64,000 nt of DNA from an uncultured Planctomycetaceae bacterium (GCA_946408825.1 CAMJTU010000004.1:114813-178812), one strand, 5' to 3'. Positions 27,870 to 37,001 are shown, numbered from the stretch's first letter. Made by a program: numbers and translations. The notes: generated from the letters alone by a model not told the origin.

Positions 27870-28811
27870 ATGGGAACGGAAATTCATCGGCTGGCGCTCG
27901 TCGACCCGTCGGCAAAGATCGGAGAGGACGTGCAGATCGGACCGTTCTGCATCGTTGAAGAGGGCGCTGTCGTCGGCGACGGGACGATTCTCGAAGCGCG
28001 CGTTTCAATTAAGAAGGGCGCGATCATCGGGAAGAACAACCATATTTTCGAAGGCTCTTGCCTTGGCGGACTGCCGCAATGCGTCGGTCTTCAGGAAGAG
28101 AACTGCGGAGGATTGATCGTCGGCTCCGGCAACGTCATCCGCGAAAACGTCACGATTCATCGTTCAATGTATCCGGACGAGTCGACGATCGTCGGCAACG
28201 ACTGCATGCTTATGGCGAACGTCCATATCGCGCACGACTGCCACGTCGCCGACGAAGTCATTATGGCGAACAACGCGATGCTCGCGGGGCACTGCACGGT
28301 CGGAAGGCGCGCGAACGTCTCCGGCGCGGCCGGCGCGCATCAGTTCGTTCGTATTGGCGCGCTCGCGATGGTCGGGGGTCAGGCGCACCTTGTGCGCGAC
28401 GTGCCGCCTTTCGTTACGGTCGACGGCCTTTCAAGCCAAGTCGTCGGACTCAACCTCGTCGGACTCAAAAGGGCCGGCTACACCTCGGAAGATCGCAAAA
28501 CGCTCAAAGAAGTCTATCGCATTATATACAAGAGCGGTTTGAATTGGAACGAGATCGTCGATAAAATCGAGAAAGATTATCCGGAAGGAGTCGGACTCGA
28601 AATGGCGCGGTTCCTCGCGACGACTCAGCGTGGAATCACGATGGAACGCGCGTGTCTTCCAACCGTCGCGGAAGCGCGACAAGCGGCGAAAGAGGCAAGC
28701 GAACGCGAAAACGCGGCGGTCGCGCGCGAGTCGGAATCGATTCTACTTCGGATCGTCGACGAAAACGGCGAGTCCCTAGCGCCGCCGCCGTCAAAGCGTC
28801 GCGTCGGATAA
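27870..28811 (+). CDS. lpxA: UDP-N-acetylglucosamine O-acyltransferase LpxA
   Basis: First step of lipid A synthesis: transfer of a hydroxyacyl chain from ACP to UDP-GlcNAc, in the cytoplasm. The N-terminal two thirds is a left-handed beta-helix of hexapeptide repeats. The block ANVHIAHDCHVAD holds the catalytic His (E. coli His125), followed by the family blocks ANNAMLAGH, GAHQF..IG and DVPPFV, and the C-terminal helical region LVGLKRAGY...YRIIYKSG. The ATG at 27870 aligns with the usual LpxA start; an in-frame ATG at 27855 is also possible. It carries about 50 extra charged residues at the C-terminus compared with the usual roughly 262 aa. No other lpx gene is adjacent. A strong terminator follows. 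Confidence 0.92.
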   Translation: MGTEIHRLALVDPSAKIGEDVQIGPFCIVEEGAVVGDGTILEARVSIKKGAIIGKNNHIFEGSCLGGLPQCVGLQEENCGGLIVGSGNVIRENVTIHRSMYPDESTIVGNDCMLMANVHIAHDCHVADEVIMANNAMLAGHCTVGRRANVSGAAGAHQFVRIGALAMVGGQAHLVRDVPPFVTVDGLSSQVVGLNLVGLKRAGYTSEDRKTLKEVYRIIYKSGLNWNEIVDKIEKDYPEGVGLEMARFLATTQRGITMERACLPTVAEARQAAKEASERENAAVARESESILLRIVDENGESLAPPPSKRRVG

Positions 28812-28841
28812 CGAGAACGACGTTGCAATTCGTGAAATAAA

Positions 28842-28875
28842 ACGCCCGCCCCTCCATATTCGGCGGGCGTTTTTG
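28842..28875 (+). terminator. Rho-independent terminator after lpxA
   Basis: ACGCCCGCC and GGCGGGCGT form a 9-bp stem with an 11-nt loop, followed by a run of five T. Confidence 0.9.
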
Positions 28876-28939
28876 CGTTATAAATCGGCAAAGAATCGCT
28901 GTTCGTCGTTTTAGGAACGCGTTTTTTGTACGTCGACGA

Positions 28940-28968
28940 TTGTTTCAGTTCACGTTTCTGGGTATGAT
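28940..28968 (+). promoter_or_regulatory. Promoter for the zinc-ribbon protein gene
   Basis: TTGTTT (28940-28945) and TATGAT (28963-28968) with a 17-bp spacer, about 70 bases before the start codon and behind the lpxA terminator. Confidence 0.5.
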
Positions 28969-29039
28969 GAAGGGAAGGAACGTTCCGTTCGCGTCCCTGC
29001 GCATGTCGTCTTGTCGTTCGTTGTAAAAGTCGAGTTCTT

Positions 29040-29771
29040 ATGCCTCTGAAACGAGAACTAGAAGAAAATCCATACGCGGCGCCTCTCGACGAGGACTGGC
29101 TCAAAACCGCGTGGCAATATCGCGATCATTTTGAGGAAGAGGCCGAGTTTCAAGACGCGCTCGAGCTGTGGCCGCGCTGTCCGAACTGCGGAAAACGGCG
29201 CGTGACAAGGTGCCCTGTCTGCAAAACGTCGGGCGACCTCTTTGCGCTCGCGGATCAAGAGTATTACGACCACGACGCCAAGCCCCTCGAACCGCCGACG
29301 CGTCGCGCCTGCGCCTGCGGAGACTCGCGGCGTCACGCCTGCGCGGGACGCGCGAACGACGACGAAAACGACGCGGTTTTCGACGTCGAAATCGTCGAGT
29401 CGGAGGAAGAACGCGCGCGGCGACGGCTCGAACGCCGTCACGTCTGGGCGACGCTGGGACGGCGCCAAGATCACGCCTCGCAAGACGCGGCTGAACCCGA
29501 GAAAACGCCCGCGCTCCTATGTCACGTTTGCTCCGAAGCGTTCACGCCCGTCTTCCCGAGATTCTGCGAATGGTGCGACTACGACTTTGGCGAAGGCGAA
29601 GAATACGAAGTCGACGGCTCGATCTCAAGGGAAGTCGAAGATTTCATCCGGCGCAGCAAGCAAGACGAAGACGCCGCGTTCGAACCGAACTCCAATCGCG
29701 TCCTCTGGACCTTCGTCGCGCTCGCCCTCGCGCTCTGCGCGTTTTTACTCTACACGGTCTTCATCTTCTAA
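29040..29771 (+). CDS. Zinc-ribbon tail-anchored membrane protein, unknown function
   Basis: 243 aa. Two zinc-ribbon-like cysteine sets are visible: CPNC (47-50) with CPVC (58-61), and CHVC (161-164) with CEWC (176-179); a further Cys cluster CACG/C lies near 91-101. Between them is a strongly charged Glu/Arg segment. The C-terminus (residues 222-243) is a single hydrophobic helix ending at the last residue, so the protein is probably tail-anchored with the zinc part in the cytoplasm. I do not recognise the family. It stands alone, with its own promoter candidate upstream. Confidence 0.75.
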   Translation: MPLKRELEENPYAAPLDEDWLKTAWQYRDHFEEEAEFQDALELWPRCPNCGKRRVTRCPVCKTSGDLFALADQEYYDHDAKPLEPPTRRACACGDSRRHACAGRANDDENDAVFDVEIVESEEERARRRLERRHVWATLGRRQDHASQDAAEPEKTPALLCHVCSEAFTPVFPRFCEWCDYDFGEGEEYEVDGSISREVEDFIRRSKQDEDAAFEPNSNRVLWTFVALALALCAFLLYTVFIF

Positions 29772-29804
29772 CGAAAAATCGAACGCTTGAACAAAGAAAG
29801 TTAG

Positions 29805-30179
29805 GGTCGAACAAACGCCGAAGAATTATATAAGCCGGATAGAACGATTTTAACGCTCGCCTTTACGGAAAAACAAGCGGAAAAACAAGCGGAAAAACAA
29901 GCGGAAAAACAAGAGATAACACGTTATGATACAATTAGTAACGATGTTTCAAATCAAACAAAAAAACAGCGAATAACAAGCGAAAAAACAACAGACGTCA
30001 AGAGGCGTATCCGCGCCTTACTCTATGGAAAAGGCGAAGCGAAAACAGACGAACTCGCCAAGCGTTTGGGGCTAAGCGCGGCGAGAACGAGATCGTTACT
30101 CGCAGAAATGGTCGCGGCGGGCGTCGTCAGTCCGATCGGAAACGGCAGAGCGAGACGTTATTGCCTTGCTAAAAAGTGA
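29805..30179 (+). pseudogene. C-terminal remnant of a COG2865-type (AlbA_2) regulator
   Basis: The frame opens after a TAG at 29802 and runs to TGA at 30177-30179 without any ATG or GTG at its front. It begins ELYKPDRTILTLAF, which matches the beta-strand preceding the low-complexity tail of COG2865-type proteins (AlbA_2 domain plus ATPase-like domain), continues with EKQA repeats, and ends in a winged-helix unit (KTDELAKRLGLSAARTRSLL then VVSPIG.GRARRY). The catalytic and AlbA_2 parts are absent, so this is a 5'-truncated remnant left between two intact genes. A second remnant of the same family lies at 60270-60729. Confidence 0.6.
29866..29913 (+). repeat. Four perfect tandem copies of a 12-bp unit
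   Basis: CGGAAAAACAAG is repeated four times without mismatch. In the frame of the COG2865-type remnant it encodes (EKQA)n. Such in-frame short tandem repeats are characteristic of the linker before the winged helix in this family. Confidence 0.9.
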
Positions 30180-30221
30180 ACCGCAGGTCGTTTCGACAAA
30201 AAACTTCGAGAGCTTTAAACT

Positions 30222-33200
30222 ATGGACGCTATGGACAAACGACGCTTCTTTCCGCTTGACCGTCAAGCGCTCTCAAAGGAACCGTTCATGCAGCAGGCGG
30301 CGCGAGAATTAATCGCGCTCGCGAAAAAAAACGGCTCGCGTACCCTCGACATGAGCCAAATTGTCTGCGTCGTTCCCGCAAGCCGCGCTAAACGAACGCT
30401 GACCGCCTACCTTGTGGATTTCGTCGAAAAAGAAATCAAAGGCGAAAATCCGGCGTTTGACGCGGATTGGATTCCGCCCGACGTCCTACTCCTCGGCGAA
30501 ACGCCGGAAAAGCTCTACGAGCCCGCGAAAATCTACGGGACGCCCCTTCAAATTGCAAACGACATAACGCGAACCTACTGCGAAAGTCGCGCTCTCAGAA
30601 CGTTCCTAACCGACCCCCGGTATTCTTTCGACGCAAACGTTCTCTTTCCCGCGCCCAAGGACCAAGCCAAGGCGAGACACGCCGCGCTCGTCGCCGATCC
30701 TAAAGACGCGCTCAAACTCGCGCAAACCTTCCTAAATCTCGACCAAAGCCTCGCCAACGAACTCAAAAATTCGCGCGACGTAGCCAAAGAATGCAGCAAA
30801 CAGGGCTTTGTCAACGAAGCTCGGCGCTGGGAAGCGGTCGGGAAACTCCGCGAACTCTATCTGAAAGAAATTCAACGTTGCAACCGGTTCGACCGTAACG
30901 ACGCCCGTAAAAAGGCGATCGATTCCCGTCAAATCGGCGGCTCCGACTACGACCTCGCCAACGGCGTTCCAAGACGGTATTTCGTGATCGGCGCCGTCGA
31001 CCTCAACCGTCAGCAGAAGAAATTCTTCGACGCGCTCGGCGAACGCGTTCAGTTTTGGGTTTACGCGCCCGTCGCTCCGCCAAAAGAGAAAAAAACGGAT
31101 TTTGACGTCGAGTTTGAAACGAGTTACTCCAAATTCTTTGACGAGTACGGTTGCGTTCTCCCCGAACGATGGAGCCTTGAACCCGACGTCGCGCCCAAAC
31201 TGACTCTTCCGATCCCCGACGAAAACGTCTTTCTCGTCGACTCCCCGGAAGATCAGGGAAAAGCGGTCGCGCTTCTTACGCGTGAGTTATCCGCTAAATT
31301 TAAAAATAAAAAGCCGTCGTCAGCCGACGACTACGACCCGATTTCAGCCGAAAGTCTGACGATTGGCGCGCCTGACCTTGAAGTCGTTCCGTTTGTCGAA
31401 GAACGCATGAAAGAAATTGGCTACGCCACGATTCACGGCGAAGGAACGCCCGTCGTTCAAAATCGCGTCTTTCGCGTTATCGAACTCTTCGCGCGGTACC
31501 TAGAAACGCGTTCCTTCGACGTCTTCGGCGAACTTTTAAGGCGTCCCGACGTCGAACTCTGGCTCCGGCGCGTATGGGATCGTTACGAACTCCCCGTCGC
31601 GTCGGAGGAAAAGGCGCCTGACTCCGAGGAGGCGCGTCAACGCGAACTCGACGACGCGCTCGCCGCGGACGAAGACGCCGCGAGCGCGGAAGAGGCGGAG
31701 TCTGGCGGCGACCTCCCAAACGCGACGACCGTCGACTCCCAAAATCACGTTCGTCTGATCGAAGAGTTCGACGAATACCGCGCGAGATTTCTCCCCACGC
31801 GCGTCGGAGGCCGATGGTTCAAGGTAATCGACGAGAACGACAGAAATAACAACCGATATTTCCTCCAACTCAGAAAAGCGGCGCATATTATCGACGAAGC
31901 GCTCGCGCCCTTTTTCGGCGAAAAGAACGCGCCAAGACTCTATAACACCCTCGCAAGTCGCGACAAACGCGATTCGTTCGACGCGGAAAAGGGCGACGTC
32001 GACGCGCTCAAGATCGACCAAAACATTACGGGCAGACTGCTCGTCGACAGGGTCGCCTATTCGACGCGCCAGCAGAAACGTCCTCTCGCGGAATGGGCGG
32101 AGCCGATCATGACGCTCGTCGACGCCGTCTATCCGAGCGACGTCGTTCGACCCGATTTTGACGAAGAGTCGCAAATTGAGGGGTTCTCCAAACTCTTCCG
32201 CAACGCGCTCGACGACCTCTATCGCGCGCCGTCAAAGGACGTAAAAGGAAACGCGCTGGAAGACGTCGAGGTTACGGGCGCGTTCGCGATTCGTATTCTT
32301 CTGAACGAAATTCGCGGCAAGAGCGTCGCGCCGACGCCGAACCAGCAAGTCGTGGAAATACAAGGATGGCTCGATCTGCTCTTTGACGACGCGCCGGCCT
32401 GCGTTCTCACGGGCTTCAACGAGCGCGTCGTCCCCTCGACGATCTCCGGCGATTTGTTTCTCCCGAACGACACGCGCAAAGCGCTCGGCCTTTCCGACGC
32501 TTCGCGAATCTTCGCGCGCGACGCGTATATCGCCCACACGCTCGCCTGTTCCCGCGACGCGTTTTTCGTCGTCTTGGAAAAAAGAACGCTCCAAAAAGAT
32601 CCGCGTATTCCAAGCCGATTCCTCTTTGCCGTCGACGACGGCGACGTTCCGGCGCGCGTCGTTCGATATTTCGGGGACGACGCGCTTAAGAACTTTAAAG
32701 ACCTTGAACGGCGGCACATGAACGCCGCCGGGAACGAGTTTATTCCTTTCCGTCCTACCGCGACGGAAGAAACGGCGAAAAACGCGTCGACGCCTTCAAG
32801 CGCGCAAACCTCCGCAGACCTGACGCGTCCTCCCGTTTTGACGCTCCCCGACAATTCGCCCTACTCATGGCCAAAGCCCCGGAACGATGAGAAAAGTAGC
32901 GACGCGTTCGCCATGAACGTCACGGACTTCGAGAAATTTCTCCACAGTCCTTACCGTTATTTCTTGGAAAAGGCGCGCAGGCTCGTTCCGGCTCCGAGCG
33001 CTTCTAACGAACTCGACGCGGCGGAGTTCGGAACGCTCGCCCATGAAGTTCTCAGCGAATTTGGACGCGACGAGAGCGTCAAAGACTCGACGGACGAACG
33101 CCAAATCTACAGTTGGCTCTCCAAACGTCTCGACGAACACGCCGCAAAGGCGACGAACGACTACACGTCGCCTTTTGTCCGCGTCCAGATCGAAAATCTC

Positions 33201-33941
33201 CGCGCGCGCCTTCGTTCCTTCGCGGCGTGGCAGGCGAAATGGCGCGAATCAGGCTACAGGATAATAGAGTTCGAACAGAACTACAACGTCGACGTTAAAG
33301 AACTCCGTCTCGGTCAAACGACAGATTCAAGGATCGCCGCGACAAAAATCGTAGGACGCGTCGACCGCGTCGACTATAACGAAAACGAACGTCGTTTTTT
33401 CGTTTTCGATTATAAAACGTTCGACGACGCTAAGTCAGGATCCAAAAAAGAAATAGAAATCCCCATATCGCACAGTTCGGGCGCGTTTCTCTTAACGAGT
33501 CGTCTCGGTTCGACTCTCGACCAAAAACACCGTAGAAACGTCCGCGACGGGGAGTCGAATTGCCCGTCGAGTTTTAGTCAAACCTACCCTAACGAGGATC
33601 TTGACGCGATTTTTAAAAAACGCTGGTTCAACCTTCAGTTGCCGTTGTACCGCCATTTTCTAGCCCAAAAAGCCGCTGAAAAAAACGCTGCGATCTTCCT
33701 CGGCTACATTGTCCTAACCCCGACCAAAGTCCACGCGCTCGGAGCGCCGTGGACGAGCGACGAACTGCGCGGCGCCGACTATATGTGTCGTTGGGTCGTC
33801 GAGCAGATCTGGAGAATCTGCGACAAGGGGTTGGTCGATCCTCGTGAAACGCTCGACGGATTCCTTCCTGTTCTCGACGGCGCCAAACAAAAATATGACG
33901 ACTTTGCGCCGATTACGCTCAGCTATCTCGACGCGAACTAA
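30222..33941 (+). CDS. AddB-like PD-(D/E)XK nuclease-family protein
   Basis: 1239 aa. The C-terminal third carries the PD-(D/E)XK nuclease signature of AddB-type double-strand-break processing enzymes: MNVTDFEKFLHSPYRYFLE (about 905-925), an EFGTLAHEVL block, and IVGRVDRVDY...FVFDYKT, where the Asp and Lys of DYK are the metal/catalytic residues. The N-terminal part resembles the inactive helicase half of AddB (VVPASRAKRTL, then VLTGFNERVVPS). The Cys that starts the Fe-S cluster in AddB (CPF.YF) is Ser here, so the cluster is probably absent. No AddA or RecB partner lies in the window. The start could also be the second Met (30231). Role in DNA repair is inferred from family. Confidence 0.72.
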   Translation: MDAMDKRRFFPLDRQALSKEPFMQQAARELIALAKKNGSRTLDMSQIVCVVPASRAKRTLTAYLVDFVEKEIKGENPAFDADWIPPDVLLLGETPEKLYEPAKIYGTPLQIANDITRTYCESRALRTFLTDPRYSFDANVLFPAPKDQAKARHAALVADPKDALKLAQTFLNLDQSLANELKNSRDVAKECSKQGFVNEARRWEAVGKLRELYLKEIQRCNRFDRNDARKKAIDSRQIGGSDYDLANGVPRRYFVIGAVDLNRQQKKFFDALGERVQFWVYAPVAPPKEKKTDFDVEFETSYSKFFDEYGCVLPERWSLEPDVAPKLTLPIPDENVFLVDSPEDQGKAVALLTRELSAKFKNKKPSSADDYDPISAESLTIGAPDLEVVPFVEERMKEIGYATIHGEGTPVVQNRVFRVIELFARYLETRSFDVFGELLRRPDVELWLRRVWDRYELPVASEEKAPDSEEARQRELDDALAADEDAASAEEAESGGDLPNATTVDSQNHVRLIEEFDEYRARFLPTRVGGRWFKVIDENDRNNNRYFLQLRKAAHIIDEALAPFFGEKNAPRLYNTLASRDKRDSFDAEKGDVDALKIDQNITGRLLVDRVAYSTRQQKRPLAEWAEPIMTLVDAVYPSDVVRPDFDEESQIEGFSKLFRNALDDLYRAPSKDVKGNALEDVEVTGAFAIRILLNEIRGKSVAPTPNQQVVEIQGWLDLLFDDAPACVLTGFNERVVPSTISGDLFLPNDTRKALGLSDASRIFARDAYIAHTLACSRDAFFVVLEKRTLQKDPRIPSRFLFAVDDGDVPARVVRYFGDDALKNFKDLERRHMNAAGNEFIPFRPTATEETAKNASTPSSAQTSADLTRPPVLTLPDNSPYSWPKPRNDEKSSDAFAMNVTDFEKFLHSPYRYFLEKARRLVPAPSASNELDAAEFGTLAHEVLSEFGRDESVKDSTDERQIYSWLSKRLDEHAAKATNDYTSPFVRVQIENLRARLRSFAAWQAKWRESGYRIIEFEQNYNVDVKELRLGQTTDSRIAATKIVGRVDRVDYNENERRFFVFDYKTFDDAKSGSKKEIEIPISHSSGAFLLTSRLGSTLDQKHRRNVRDGESNCPSSFSQTYPNEDLDAIFKKRWFNLQLPLYRHFLAQKAAEKNAAIFLGYIVLTPTKVHALGAPWTSDELRGADYMCRWVVEQIWRICDKGLVDPRETLDGFLPVLDGAKQKYDDFAPITLSYLDAN

Positions 33942-33961
33942 AAAACCGTTCCGTCAAGCCC

Positions 33962-33990
33962 TTGCAATTCAAGTCGCGTTTGTTTAGAAT
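33962..33990 (+). promoter_or_regulatory. Promoter for the rhaT-like gene
   Basis: TTGCAA (33962-33967) and TAGAAT (33985-33990) with a 17-bp spacer, 130 bases before the start codon. Confidence 0.55.
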
Positions 33991-34119
33991 AGCCTGAAAG
34001 CTATAACGACCGTTTCGCGCTTAAGGCGCGTGTTGTCTCACGTTGCGCGAGCGTCGGATTCTTATCAGCAATACAGACGACGGCGACGTCCTGCGCCGTC
34101 GGCGAAAGGGTTGTTCTCC

Positions 34120-35532
34120 ATGCCACAAGTTGTTTACGGCGTTATTTTTCACTGGCTCGGCGGCCTCGCCTCCGGCTCTTTCTACGTTCCTTATAAAGCG
34201 GTGCGCAAATGGTCTTGGGAGGTCTACTGGCTTGCCGGCGGTTTCTTCTCGTGGATCATCGCCCCGTGGATCATGGCGTTGCTCCTCTCCGAAGGCGTCG
34301 TTCCGTCGATCATGCAGGCGTTCCACGAAGCGCCTGAAGTCGTTCGCTGGGCGTATCTCTTTGGCGTTCTTTGGGGAATCGGCGGACTGACCTTCGGTCT
34401 TACGATGCGTTATCTCGGAATGTCCCTCGGCATGGCGGTCGCCCTCGGATTGTGTACCGTTATCGGGACGCTCATGCCCGATATATTTGCGGGCACGATC
34501 GACGACAATATCAAAACGCAGCCCCCTTACTGCGTGATTCTTCTCGGTTTAGGCGTCTGCTTGCTCGGCGTTATTCTCGCAGGAGTCGCGGGCATGTCGA
34601 AAGAGCGCGAACTTCCGGAAGAAGAGAAAAAGGAAGCGATTAAAGAGTTTAGCTTCGTCAAAGGCGTTCTCATCGCGCTCGTTTCCGGTCTCTTTAGCGC
34701 GTGCATGGCTTTCGGACTCCAGACTGCCGAGCCGATCGCGAACAACTCCATGATAACGACGCTCCACCGATTGACGCCCAAATCTTCCGACGCCGGCGTC
34801 GTCGCCAAGGTCGACGAACTCATTGCGCAAAGCCAAGAACTCTTCGCGCAGAGCAGGGCGGAAGGAGACAAGACGGTCAAAGCCAATCTGAGAAAAGAGT
34901 CGTCAAACGCGCTCAAAGAAGCCGTCAAGATTCTTAAGCCCACGCTTGCGGAAGCAGATTTGGCTGATCTCAAAGCGCGCGAACTCTTTGTCGGACTGCC
35001 GAAACTCTGCGTCGTCCTCCTCGGCGGATTCACGACGAACTTCATCTGGTGCTTGCTCCTTATGCTCAAAAACAGCACGCTGTACCAGTTCTTCACGACC
35101 ACGATCAAAGACCCCGACAAGAAGGGCGAAACGGTCAAGATCAACTACGCGTGGAACCTCTTCTTCGCCGCGCTCGCGGGAACGACTTGGTACTTCCAGT
35201 TCTTCTTCTATTCGATGGGCGAGACGCGAATGGGCGAATACCAGTTCTCGAGCTGGACGCTCCACATGGCGTCGATCATCATCTTCAGTTCGCTGTGGGG
35301 TCTGTGTCTCCGTGAATGGAAGGGCACGAGCCGCTTCACGAAGTTCATCCTCGGAGTCGCGATCTTCACGCTCATATACTCCACGATCGTCGTCGGCTAC
35401 GGCAATCTCATGAAGCAGGTCAAGGCGGAAGGAATCGAAGGCGGCGAAGCGGCCGCGATCCAGTCGATCCAGGAAGGCGCCGGCGACGTCTTAGAAGAGG
35501 TTGGAGAAGCTCTCGAGGATATCGTCGACTAG
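34120..35532 (+). CDS. rhaT: RhaT-family L-rhamnose/proton symporter, enlarged
   Basis: 470 aa from the ATG at 34120, which has AAAGGG 9 bases upstream and aligns with E. coli RhaT; the frame extends further upstream without support. About ten membrane segments. Family blocks: GVIFHWLGGLASGSFYVPYK, KWSWEVYW..GG..SWII.PW, GIGGLTFGLTMRYLGMS, GTLMPDI, and near the end TTWYFQFFFYSMG with SSWTLHMA. Rhamnose uptake is the family function; other deoxysugars are possible. It is about 125 residues longer than E. coli RhaT because of a charged, helical insertion at about residues 215-295 (between membrane segments) and an acidic C-terminal tail. It is monocistronic: own promoter, own terminator, and no rhamnose catabolic genes beside it. 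Confidence 0.85.
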   Translation: MPQVVYGVIFHWLGGLASGSFYVPYKAVRKWSWEVYWLAGGFFSWIIAPWIMALLLSEGVVPSIMQAFHEAPEVVRWAYLFGVLWGIGGLTFGLTMRYLGMSLGMAVALGLCTVIGTLMPDIFAGTIDDNIKTQPPYCVILLGLGVCLLGVILAGVAGMSKERELPEEEKKEAIKEFSFVKGVLIALVSGLFSACMAFGLQTAEPIANNSMITTLHRLTPKSSDAGVVAKVDELIAQSQELFAQSRAEGDKTVKANLRKESSNALKEAVKILKPTLAEADLADLKARELFVGLPKLCVVLLGGFTTNFIWCLLLMLKNSTLYQFFTTTIKDPDKKGETVKINYAWNLFFAALAGTTWYFQFFFYSMGETRMGEYQFSSWTLHMASIIIFSSLWGLCLREWKGTSRFTKFILGVAIFTLIYSTIVVGYGNLMKQVKAEGIEGGEAAAIQSIQEGAGDVLEEVGEALEDIVD

Positions 35533-35601
35533 TCGAATCGTTTTCCCTCGAGAATCTCCGTTAGAAAGTTGCGCGTAATCGCTTTTCTACGCGCTCAAGC
35601 G

Positions 35602-35635
35602 CGCCGTCCCGATCCAGTTCGGGACGGCGTTTTTT
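35602..35635 (+). terminator. Rho-independent terminator after rhaT
   Basis: CGCCGTCCC and GGGACGGCG form a 9-bp stem with a 10-nt loop, followed by six T. Confidence 0.92.
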
Positions 35636-35747
35636 GGGACGCTCGTTCGTCGCGTCGCTTAGCGAAACTTGGACGACGCGACTTCGGGGCGCCCTTCGCG
35701 CGGACGTGGCAAAGCGTCCGATTAACCCGAAACGCATGGAACGCGTT

Positions 35748-36311
35748 ATGATGAAAAAAATCTATCGATCAAGCTCTCTGTTAGCGCTGCTCGTCGTGTT
35801 GACGTCCGTCTTCGCCAATCGCGCCGACGCGATTGATCTCTTCGTCTCAAGCGGGCGTTTCTCCATCGGATTTTCCGATCGGAGCGCGCCGCCTCCGCCG
35901 CCGGTCGTCGTGCCCGTCGCGCCTCCCGTGGTCGTCGCGCCCGCGCCGGATCTCTACTATCGTTCAGACGACGTCTTCCTTGAAGCGTCTGGGCCGGATC
36001 TTATCGTCGCGCCCCCGCCGCGCGCCGTCGTCTACGGTCCCGAGTATCGAACCGCGCCATACCTCGCCGCCGTACCCGAGCCGCTCGTCGTCGTTCGCCC
36101 GCGTCCCGTTCCGCCTCCCGTCGTCGATACGTATCCGCCCCGTCCGTACCCGCCGCGCGCCTATCCTTATCCGCCGCGTCCATACGGTCCCGGTCCGCGA
36201 CCTCGTTACGCTCCGGCGCCTCCGCCGCACGGTCCCAACTTCTATGGAGGCATGACGCCCTTGGGCCCCGGTCCGGCGCCCGCGTTTGGTCCTCGCGGTC
36301 CCAGGCTATAA
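35748..36311 (+). CDS. Proline-rich exported protein (first of four)
   Basis: About 187 aa. It starts at tandem ATGs 35748/35751 behind GGAA and has a clear signal peptide (MMKKIYRSSSLLALLVVLTS, cleavage after NRADA). The mature protein begins IDLFVSSGRFSIGFSD, a loose match to the F.FxLNtGS..IGIGVGD start of the next three proteins, and then becomes Pro/Tyr/Arg-rich (PPPPPVVVPVAPPVVV; repeated PRPYPPRAYPY-type units). It is probably an extended secreted or wall-associated polypeptide. No enzymatic motif. It is the most divergent member of the local family. Confidence 0.72.
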   Translation: MMKKIYRSSSLLALLVVLTSVFANRADAIDLFVSSGRFSIGFSDRSAPPPPPVVVPVAPPVVVAPAPDLYYRSDDVFLEASGPDLIVAPPPRAVVYGPEYRTAPYLAAVPEPLVVVRPRPVPPPVVDTYPPRPYPPRAYPYPPRPYGPGPRPRYAPAPPPHGPNFYGGMTPLGPGPAPAFGPRGPRL

Positions 36312-36463
36312 TCGCGTTTTAAAAAGGACGGATTTTTTAAAAAATTTTCTTCATTTTTCGCTCAAGTTTTTCATAACAAGAAATGACGGCGCGAGCGTCT
36401 GCGCCCGACGACCTAAACGTTGAAAAACAAGTCTTATGACTCTTGGACGCAAGGAGAGCAGAT

Positions 36464-36937
36464 ATGAAGAAATTGTCCCCTCGTCGTTTCGCCGCGATCG
36501 TCTCGGCGGCGTTCCTTGGACTCGTGATTTTCGCCTTTCCGTCGCGTCAGGCGAACGCGGGAGGATTCTCCTTCTCGCTCAATACCGGCTCGACGGCGAT
36601 TGGAATTGGCGTCGGAGACGGAGGCTCGGGGCTTTACGTCGGTTCGTATCCTGCAATCGGATATGTCGAGCCTGCCCCTATGCCGGCGCCCCGTTTCGCC
36701 CCGCCTCCGCGTCCTATGCCGGCGCCCCGCTTCGCGCCCCCTGCGCCGACGCATAGAGGCGGCGCGCCTATGCCCTCGCACGGCATGAGATCGGCGCCCG
36801 CGCCCAAACGTTACCCGTCCTCGGCCTACGCTCGCGATTTCGGCCCGGCGCCTCGCGACTTTGGCCCCGCGCCGACGCCGGGACGAAGCCCTATGCCCGG
36901 CGGACCTAGAACGCAGCCCGGCGGTCCAAGACGATGA
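36464..36937 (+). CDS. Proline-rich exported protein (second of four)
   Basis: 157 aa from the ATG at 36464, which has AAGGAG seven bases upstream. Signal peptide ends FAFPSRQANA. The mature start GGFSFSLNTGSTAIGIGVGD is the block shared with the proteins at 37269 and 38019. The rest is Pro/Arg/Ala-rich with PMPAPRFAPP and DFGPAPRDFGPAPTP repeats. It appears secreted and unstructured. Its 5' leader has CATAACAAG at 36372 and AAACGTTGAAAAAC near 36415, elements also seen before the next two genes. A terminator follows. Confidence 0.78.
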   Translation: MKKLSPRRFAAIVSAAFLGLVIFAFPSRQANAGGFSFSLNTGSTAIGIGVGDGGSGLYVGSYPAIGYVEPAPMPAPRFAPPPRPMPAPRFAPPAPTHRGGAPMPSHGMRSAPAPKRYPSSAYARDFGPAPRDFGPAPTPGRSPMPGGPRTQPGGPRR

Positions 36938-36967
36938 ATCGTCAGCCCAGAAACAAAGTGATGGAAA

Positions 36968-37001
36968 GCGCGCGATCCTCTGTGGTCGCGCGTTTTTTTT
37001 T
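36968..37001 (+). terminator. Rho-independent terminator
   Basis: CGCGCGA (36969-36975) pairs with TCGCGCG (36986-36992), followed by nine T. Confidence 0.88.

Noticed and set aside
29866..29913. 12-bp tandem repeats as a possible CRISPR or iteron array
   Set aside because: There are no spacers, and the repeats are in frame with the COG2865-type remnant as an EKQA linker.
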